Source: Enterobacter sp. Bisph1 (GTDB lineage: Bacteria > Pseudomonadota > Gammaproteobacteria > Enterobacterales > Enterobacteriaceae). Taken from it: 64,000 nt of DNA. Numbering within the stretch: position 1 is the first letter of the stretch; each line of letters opens with the position of its first letter. The stretch lies in contig NZ_JXAG01000047.1 in the NCBI RefSeq assembly GCF_000814905.1, positions 164,823 to 228,822 of the forward strand. Reading direction: 5' to 3'. A model generated the notes under the pieces. It searched no databases and was not told where the DNA came from. It was given only the letters and a program-made list of their open reading frames with translations. The position numbers were made by a program, and so were the translations under genes. Below are positions 59,685 through 64,000 of the stretch, one piece after another.

Positions 59685-59694
59685 CTCGCGCCTC

Positions 59695-60597
59695 TTACTG
59701 CTTCAGTTTGGGGTCGAGCGCATCACGCAGGCCGTCACCCATCAGGTTAAATGCCAGCACCGTCAGCAGGATCGCGACACCGGGGAAGGTCACAACCCAC
59801 CAGGCACTTTGTGCGAACTGCAAAACGTCGGAGAGCATGGTGCCCCACTCCGGCGTTGGCGGTTGCGCACCCATGCCAAGAAAGCCAAGGGCGGCCATAT
59901 CGAGAATGGCGTTGGAGAAACCGAGCGACGCCTGAACGATCAGCGGCGCAAGGCAGTTTGGGAAAATATTGACGAACATCTGGCGCATTGCGCCTGCCCC
60001 CGCCACGCGGGAAGCGGTCACGTAATCGCGGTTCACTTCCACCAGCACCGCGGCGCGGGTCAGACGGACATAGTGCGGCAAGGCGACAAAGGTTAGCGCC
60101 AGCGAGGCATTGACGATGGAGGGGCCGAAAATCGCCACCAGCACCAGCGCCAGCAGCAGGCTCGGCAGCGCCAGCATGATATCGACGACACGCATAATAA
60201 TGTTATCGATAAAGCCGCCGAAGTAACCGGCCACGAGGCCGAGGATAATCCCGGCGATCAGCGACAGCACCACCACCAGGCAGCCCACCAGCAGCGACAG
60301 ACGCGCACCAAACATCAGGCGCGACAGGGTGTCGCGGCCAACATCATCGGTACCGAGAATGTGCGTCCAGGTGCCGCCATCCTGCCACACCGGCGGCGCC
60401 AGCAGCGCATCACGGAACTGATCCGCCGGGTTATGCGGGGCGAGGAAGTTGGCGAAGATGGCGATAATAAGCATCACCACCACATAAGCCAGCCCAACAA
60501 CCGCGCCTTTATTGCGTTTGAAATAGTGCCAAAACTCCTGCATCGGCGTCATCGGCACCGGTGCGGAGACAACTTTATTTTCTGTAACCTGTGACAT
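59695..60597 (-). CDS. dppC: DppC, dipeptide ABC transporter permease
   Basis: A 300-residue inner-membrane permease with about six transmembrane helices and the permease coupling loop (EAA-like segment [21 protein letters not shown]). An N-terminal cytoplasmic extension of about 35 residues precedes the first helix. It pairs with DppB. It starts 9 bases after the dppB stop. Confidence 0.96.
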   Translation of the reverse strand: MSQVTENKVVSAPVPMTPMQEFWHYFKRNKGAVVGLAYVVVMLIIAIFANFLAPHNPADQFRDALLAPPVWQDGGTWTHILGTDDVGRDTLSRLMFGARLSLLVGCLVVVLSLIAGIILGLVAGYFGGFIDNIIMRVVDIMLALPSLLLALVLVAIFGPSIVNASLALTFVALPHYVRLTRAAVLVEVNRDYVTASRVAGAGAMRQMFVNIFPNCLAPLIVQASLGFSNAILDMAALGFLGMGAQPPTPEWGTMLSDVLQFAQSAWWVVTFPGVAILLTVLAFNLMGDGLRDALDPKLKQ

Positions 60598-60606
60598 GAT
60601 GGCCCC

Positions 60607-61626
60607 TTACTTCTTATGCCGAATACGCGGGTTCACCACGCCGTACAGCAGGTCGACCAGCAGGTTAACGAGAATAATCATCGTCGCAACCAGCAGGACC
60701 CCGCCCTGCACCACCGGATAGTCACGGCGTTGCAGCGCATCAATCAACCAGCGGCCAAGGCCCGGCCAGGAGAAGATAGTTTCCGTCAGGATCGCTCCCG
60801 CCAGCAGCGTACCGACCTGTAAGCCGATCACCGTTACCACCGGCAACATCGCGTTGCGCAGCGCGTGAACGATAATAACGCGCATGCGGGTCAGCCCCTT
60901 GGCGCGCGCGGTACGAATATAATCTTCGCCCAGCACTTCCAGCATTGAGGAGCGCGTCATACGCACAATGACCGCCAGCGGGATAGTGCCGAGTACGATC
61001 GCTGGCAGGATCATATGCGCAAGGGCGTCAATAAAGTTGCCCTCTTCGCCCCAGATAGCCGTATCAATCAGCATAAAACCGGTCAGCGGATTGCTGTCGT
61101 CAAGGAACACCATATCGCTGACGCGCCCCGATACCGGCGTCAGGTTAAGCTGCACCGAGACCAGCATAATCAGCATCATGCCCCACCAGAAGATAGGCAT
61201 GGAGTAACCGGTCAACGCGAGGCTTACCGCGGTATGATCGAAGATAGAGCCGCGCTTCACCGCGGCCATGACGCCGACCGGAATACCCACGGCCACCGCA
61301 AAAATCATGGCGCAGAGACCGAGTTCCAGCGTGGCTTTAAAACGCGGTACGAACTCGTCCCACACCGGAAGACGGCTTTTCAGCGAGACGCCTAAATCGC
61401 CATGCAACACGCCCCAGACATAGTTGACGTATTGCTGCCACAGCGGCTTATTCAGGCCAAGCTCGGCCAGCAGCTGGGCATGACGCTCAGGAGAGATACC
61501 ACGCTCACCTGCCATGATCATCACCGGGTCGCCGGGGATCATATGGACAAAGGCAAAGGTGAGAAGGGTGATACCGATAAACGTAGGGATAACCAACCCA
61601 AAACGTCGGAGAATGAACTGCAACAT
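60607..61626 (-). CDS. dppB: DppB, dipeptide ABC transporter permease
   Basis: A 339-residue permease, the E. coli length, when started at MLQFILRRFGLVIP (61626); the upstream in-frame ATG at 61683 lies in the spacer and gives no family match. The coupling loop YIRTARAKGLTRMRVIIVHALRN is clear near residue 200. It pairs with DppC. Confidence 0.95.
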   Translation of the reverse strand: MLQFILRRFGLVIPTFIGITLLTFAFVHMIPGDPVMIMAGERGISPERHAQLLAELGLNKPLWQQYVNYVWGVLHGDLGVSLKSRLPVWDEFVPRFKATLELGLCAMIFAVAVGIPVGVMAAVKRGSIFDHTAVSLALTGYSMPIFWWGMMLIMLVSVQLNLTPVSGRVSDMVFLDDSNPLTGFMLIDTAIWGEEGNFIDALAHMILPAIVLGTIPLAVIVRMTRSSMLEVLGEDYIRTARAKGLTRMRVIIVHALRNAMLPVVTVIGLQVGTLLAGAILTETIFSWPGLGRWLIDALQRRDYPVVQGGVLLVATMIILVNLLVDLLYGVVNPRIRHKK

Positions 61627-61689
61627 AACCCGTATTCTCAGTAGTGACGCAACGCCTGGCGACGGCACGTCTGTATTGCTCACAAATGT

Positions 61690-61731
61690 AAATTCCCTCC
61701 CCCCAACAGCAGGGGAAGGGAAAAGGCATCG
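61690..61731 (-). repeat. REP-like imperfect hairpin between dppA and dppB
   Basis: The minus strand reads CCCTTCCCC, 7 bases, GGGGGGAGGG between the dppA stop and the dppB start. The stem is imperfect. E. coli has repeat palindromes in the same gap that reduce dppB-F expression relative to dppA, and this element could do the same. Confidence 0.55.
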
Positions 61732-61737
61732 TGCTTA

Positions 61738-63345
61738 TTATTCAACAGACACGTTTTCGAAATGGTGTTTGCCTAACGGATCCACCAGGTAGCCTTTGAC
61801 TTCTTTACGTACTGGCTCGTAAACGGTGGAGTGCGCAACAATCAGCGCCGGAGCCTGATCGTGCATAACTACCTGAGCCTGTTTGTAGAGTTCAATACGC
61901 TTGTTGTGGTCGTCGGTGGCGCGTGCCGGTTGAATCAGATCTTCAAACGGCTTGTAGCACCAGCGAGAGTAGTTAGAACCGTCTTTTGCCGCCGCGCAGC
62001 TAAACAGGGTGGCGAAGAAGTTATCCGGATCCCCGTTGTCGCCGGTCCAGCCCATCATCACCGCCTGGTGTTCGCCCGCTTTCGCGCGCTTCAGGTATTC
62101 ACCCCACTCATAAGTGACGATTTTGGCCTGTACGCCCACTTTCGCCCAGTCAGCCTGAATCATCTCCGCCATGCGGCGTGCGTTCGGGTTGTAAGGACGC
62201 TGTACCGGCATTGCCCACAGCTCAACGGTAAAGCCTTTATCCTGGCCCGCTTCTTTCAGCAGCTGTTTCGCCTTCTCAGGATCGTAAGTGTAGTCTTTAA
62301 CGTCGTCGTTATAGCCCCACATGGTTGGCGGGATCAGGTTTTTCGCCGCCACGCCCGCGCCCTGGTAAACCGCTTTGATAATCGCTTCTTTGTTTACCGC
62401 ATAGGTCAGCGCCTGACGCACTTTGACGTCATCAAACGGTTTTTTCTCGGTGTTGAAGGACATGTAACCGACGTTCAGACCCGCCTGTTCCATCAGCGTA
62501 ATGCTCTTGTCCTGCTTCATACGCGCGATGTCTGCCGGGTTCGGGTACGGCATAACCTGGCACTCGTTTTTCTGCAGTTTGGCATAGCGTACGGACGCAT
62601 CCGGTGTGATGGAGAAGACCAGACGATCGATTTTCGGCTTGGTGCCCCAGAAACCTTCAAACGCTTTGTAGAGAATGCGGGAATCTTTTTGGTACTGCAG
62701 CAGCTGGAACGGACCGGTGCCGATCGGATCAAGATCCACTTTCTCCGGCTTGCCCGCTTTCAGCATGTTGTCGGCGTACTCTTTGGAGAGAATAGAGGCG
62801 AAATCCATCGCCAGGTCAGCCAGGAACGGTGATTCCGGGCGAGTCAGCACGAACTGAACGGTATGGTCGTCAACTTTCTTCACTTCGCTAATCAGGTCCG
62901 GCAGACCCATGCCTTCGAAGTATTCATAGCTGCCGCCAGAAACTTTGTGGTACGGGTTCTGGGCGTTTTTCTGACGATCGAAAGAGAAGACGACGTCATC
63001 GGCATTGAATTCACGCGTCGGTTTGAAATCTTTGTTGTCCTGCCACTTCACGCCTTTACGCAGGTGGAAAGTGTAGGTTTTGCCATCGGCGCTCACGTCC
63101 CACTTCTCTGCCAGACCCGGAACGACTTCCGTGGTGCCGATTTTGAATTCTACCAGGCGGTTATAGATTGGCACAGAGCTGGCATCGTACGTAGTACCGG
63201 AAGTGAAAAGCTGTGGGTTAAAGCCTTCAGGCGAGCCTTCAGAACAATAAACCAGGGTTTTAGCCTGCACGCTTGCCGCGACGGTCATAGCCACCAGGCT
63301 GAGACCGAGCTTCAGCATCCCTGACTTCTTCAAGGAAATACTCAT
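61738..63345 (-). CDS. dppA: DppA, periplasmic dipeptide-binding protein
   Basis: A 535-residue SBP family 5 protein, the E. coli length. Signal peptide about residues 1-28 (cleavage after VQA). The family signature DVVFSFDRQKNAQNPYH is near residue 119. Mature DppA delivers dipeptides, and heme in E. coli, to DppBC; it is also the chemoreceptor ligand for Tap. GGAG lies 9 bases before the ATG, and a CA-rich stretch just upstream is a likely GcvB target. Confidence 0.97.
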   Translation of the reverse strand: MSISLKKSGMLKLGLSLVAMTVAASVQAKTLVYCSEGSPEGFNPQLFTSGTTYDASSVPIYNRLVEFKIGTTEVVPGLAEKWDVSADGKTYTFHLRKGVKWQDNKDFKPTREFNADDVVFSFDRQKNAQNPYHKVSGGSYEYFEGMGLPDLISEVKKVDDHTVQFVLTRPESPFLADLAMDFASILSKEYADNMLKAGKPEKVDLDPIGTGPFQLLQYQKDSRILYKAFEGFWGTKPKIDRLVFSITPDASVRYAKLQKNECQVMPYPNPADIARMKQDKSITLMEQAGLNVGYMSFNTEKKPFDDVKVRQALTYAVNKEAIIKAVYQGAGVAAKNLIPPTMWGYNDDVKDYTYDPEKAKQLLKEAGQDKGFTVELWAMPVQRPYNPNARRMAEMIQADWAKVGVQAKIVTYEWGEYLKRAKAGEHQAVMMGWTGDNGDPDNFFATLFSCAAAKDGSNYSRWCYKPFEDLIQPARATDDHNKRIELYKQAQVVMHDQAPALIVAHSTVYEPVRKEVKGYLVDPLGKHHFENVSVE

Positions 63346-63360
63346 TGATTCTGCTCCAAT

Positions 63361-63374
63361 GTGATATGTGTTGT
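63361..63374 (-). promoter_or_regulatory. Candidate GcvB sRNA target in the dppA leader
   Basis: On the minus strand ACAACACATATCAC lies 16-29 bases before the dppA ATG, next to the ribosome site. dppA is a known GcvB target in E. coli and Salmonella, and GcvB uses its G/U-rich R1 region to pair with such CA-rich leaders. Confidence 0.5.
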
Positions 63375-63983
63375 TACCCTTGCAGTGGGTATATCCGACA
63401 GACCTTTATTAGATTTTTACCCGGTCTGGTCGGTTGTGCCCGAAGGCGTTATGAGAGATGGGGATTCCTTTCACAAGGTTGACTGAGTTGCAGTGCAGAT
63501 TCTCCTTGAAATGCCCCTCATGCCCTACAATCTGTCAACAGAATGTCAAAACGTCAATACAGGTAACCAGGATTTACAACCACGGTGAGAATCGGTAAAC
63601 AAAGTTAAAAAAAACTTCAGGCGCCTGTTTTCAGCAGGGAAATTTGTGCTACTGGCGCGCAGCCAGAATAATGACCTTATTTCGCGACGGTAATCAGTGA
63701 TTCACAATCATGGATATTATGAAAAAATTCTGCCGATTTGCTGAATATCTGAGCGATTAATACCGCGAACGTTAAAACGCACAGCTAAAAATGCTGCCGC
63801 TATCCATAAGCAACGCGAAAAAAGATCTAAACATACATATAAAAATACAATGGAATAGTGCACAAAACAGGGAACTGGCAGCGGGAAATCGCGATAAGGG
63901 ATATTTCGAATGAAATTGTGCGGCGGGGTTAATTTCATGCCCCCGGAGGTTCTCATCCTCTTTTCGGGCGCAGAAAGCAAAAA
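63375..63983. other. dppA upstream region, no gene recognised
   Basis: About 600 bases. On the minus strand three TTGAC(A/G) hexamers (63538-63533, 63549-63544, 63557-63552) are candidate -35 elements for a dppA transcript with a leader near 170 bases. The part from 63700 onward is AT-rich. An open stretch at 63717-63989 on the minus strand lacks a ribosome site and protein-like sequence. Confidence 0.4.
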
Positions 63984-64000
63984 ACCCAACCTTACGGTTG
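63984..64000 (-). terminator. Half-visible terminator hairpin at the right edge
   Basis: CAACC and GGTTG with a 4-base loop end exactly at base 64000, and an A-run on the left reads as a T-run on the minus strand. It would end a minus-strand transcript entering from the right. In E. coli the proK tRNA gene lies there, but no tRNA bases are in this window. Confidence 0.55.

Noticed and set aside
61831..62832. 333-codon open frame on the plus strand, antisense to dppA
   Set aside because: It is a shadow of the GC-biased dppA frame: no ribosome site, no protein-like motifs, and dppA is certain.
63717..63989. 90-codon minus-strand frame at the right edge
   Set aside because: No ribosome binding site, unusual composition, and it begins within a terminator-like hairpin.
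63900..64000. Possible tRNA-Pro (proK) as in E. coli downstream of dppA
   Set aside because: No cloverleaf or CCA end is visible within the window; only a terminator-like hairpin is present.

Overview
The window is chromosomal DNA from a member of the Enterobacteriaceae. The backbone order yhiN-pitA-uspBA-rsmJ-prlC-rlmJ-gor, then treF, rcdB(yhjC)-yhjD-yhjE-yhjG-pdeH-kdgK-yhjJ-dctA-pdeK, the bcs cellulose locus and dppFDCBA matches the 78-80 min region of Escherichia coli. Protein similarity is high throughout. The inserted genes (aguBA, an STY4199-like gene, a T6SS vgrG cluster) and the moderately high G+C point to the Kosakonia/Enterobacter/Klebsiella side of the family. Genus cannot be fixed from the sequence alone.

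Layout. 1-2.75 kb: type VI secretion accessory cluster on the minus strand (VgrG, EagR chaperone, start of a prePAAR/PAAR-Rhs type effector that runs off the window). 3.3-7.0 kb: accessory genes (GNAT acetyltransferase, unknown exported protein, DUF1796-like protein). 7.0-18.0 kb: conserved backbone from yhiN to gor, interrupted by a PAP2/class A acid phosphatase that carries a good PhoB box. 18.1-23 kb: histidine phosphatase, a lipoprotein and a small HExxH protein resembling a free-standing T6SS toxin/immunity pair, then a LysR regulator divergent from the agmatine catabolic pair aguB-aguA. 23.5-28.7 kb: treF followed by a variable block (STY4199-like protein, GNAT, YgiW-like OB-fold protein, SDR). 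28.9-42.3 kb: rcdB, yhjD, yhjE, yhjG, pdeH, kdgK, relB with a broken relE, yhjJ, dctA, pdeK. 42.5-56.6 kb: complete cellulose locus, bcsRQABZC on the minus strand and bcsEFG on the plus strand. 56.7-57.1 kb: remnant of a second GH8 cellulase. 57.7-63.3 kb: dppABCDF dipeptide transporter. The right edge cuts through a terminator-like hairpin.

How the genes work together. A 25-kb stretch concentrates biofilm and c-di-GMP functions: RcdB (LysR regulator of csgD in E. coli), PdeH (phosphodiesterase behind a near-consensus sigma-28 flagellar promoter), PdeK (here with an EAL domain that has lost most catalytic residues), and Bcs, whose BcsA PilZ domain and BcsE RxGD site both bind c-di-GMP. bcsQ is intact, unlike the K-12 allele, so cellulose made by BcsAB, trimmed by BcsZ, exported by BcsC and decorated with phosphoethanolamine by BcsG should be producible.

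The most noteworthy signals are the systematic loss of EAL catalytic residues in PdeK, the free-standing HExxH protein/lipoprotein pair, the relB operon with its toxin truncated beside a recurrent CCCTCTCC palindrome, the GH8 pseudogene beside bcs, and the PhoB box of the acid phosphatase.
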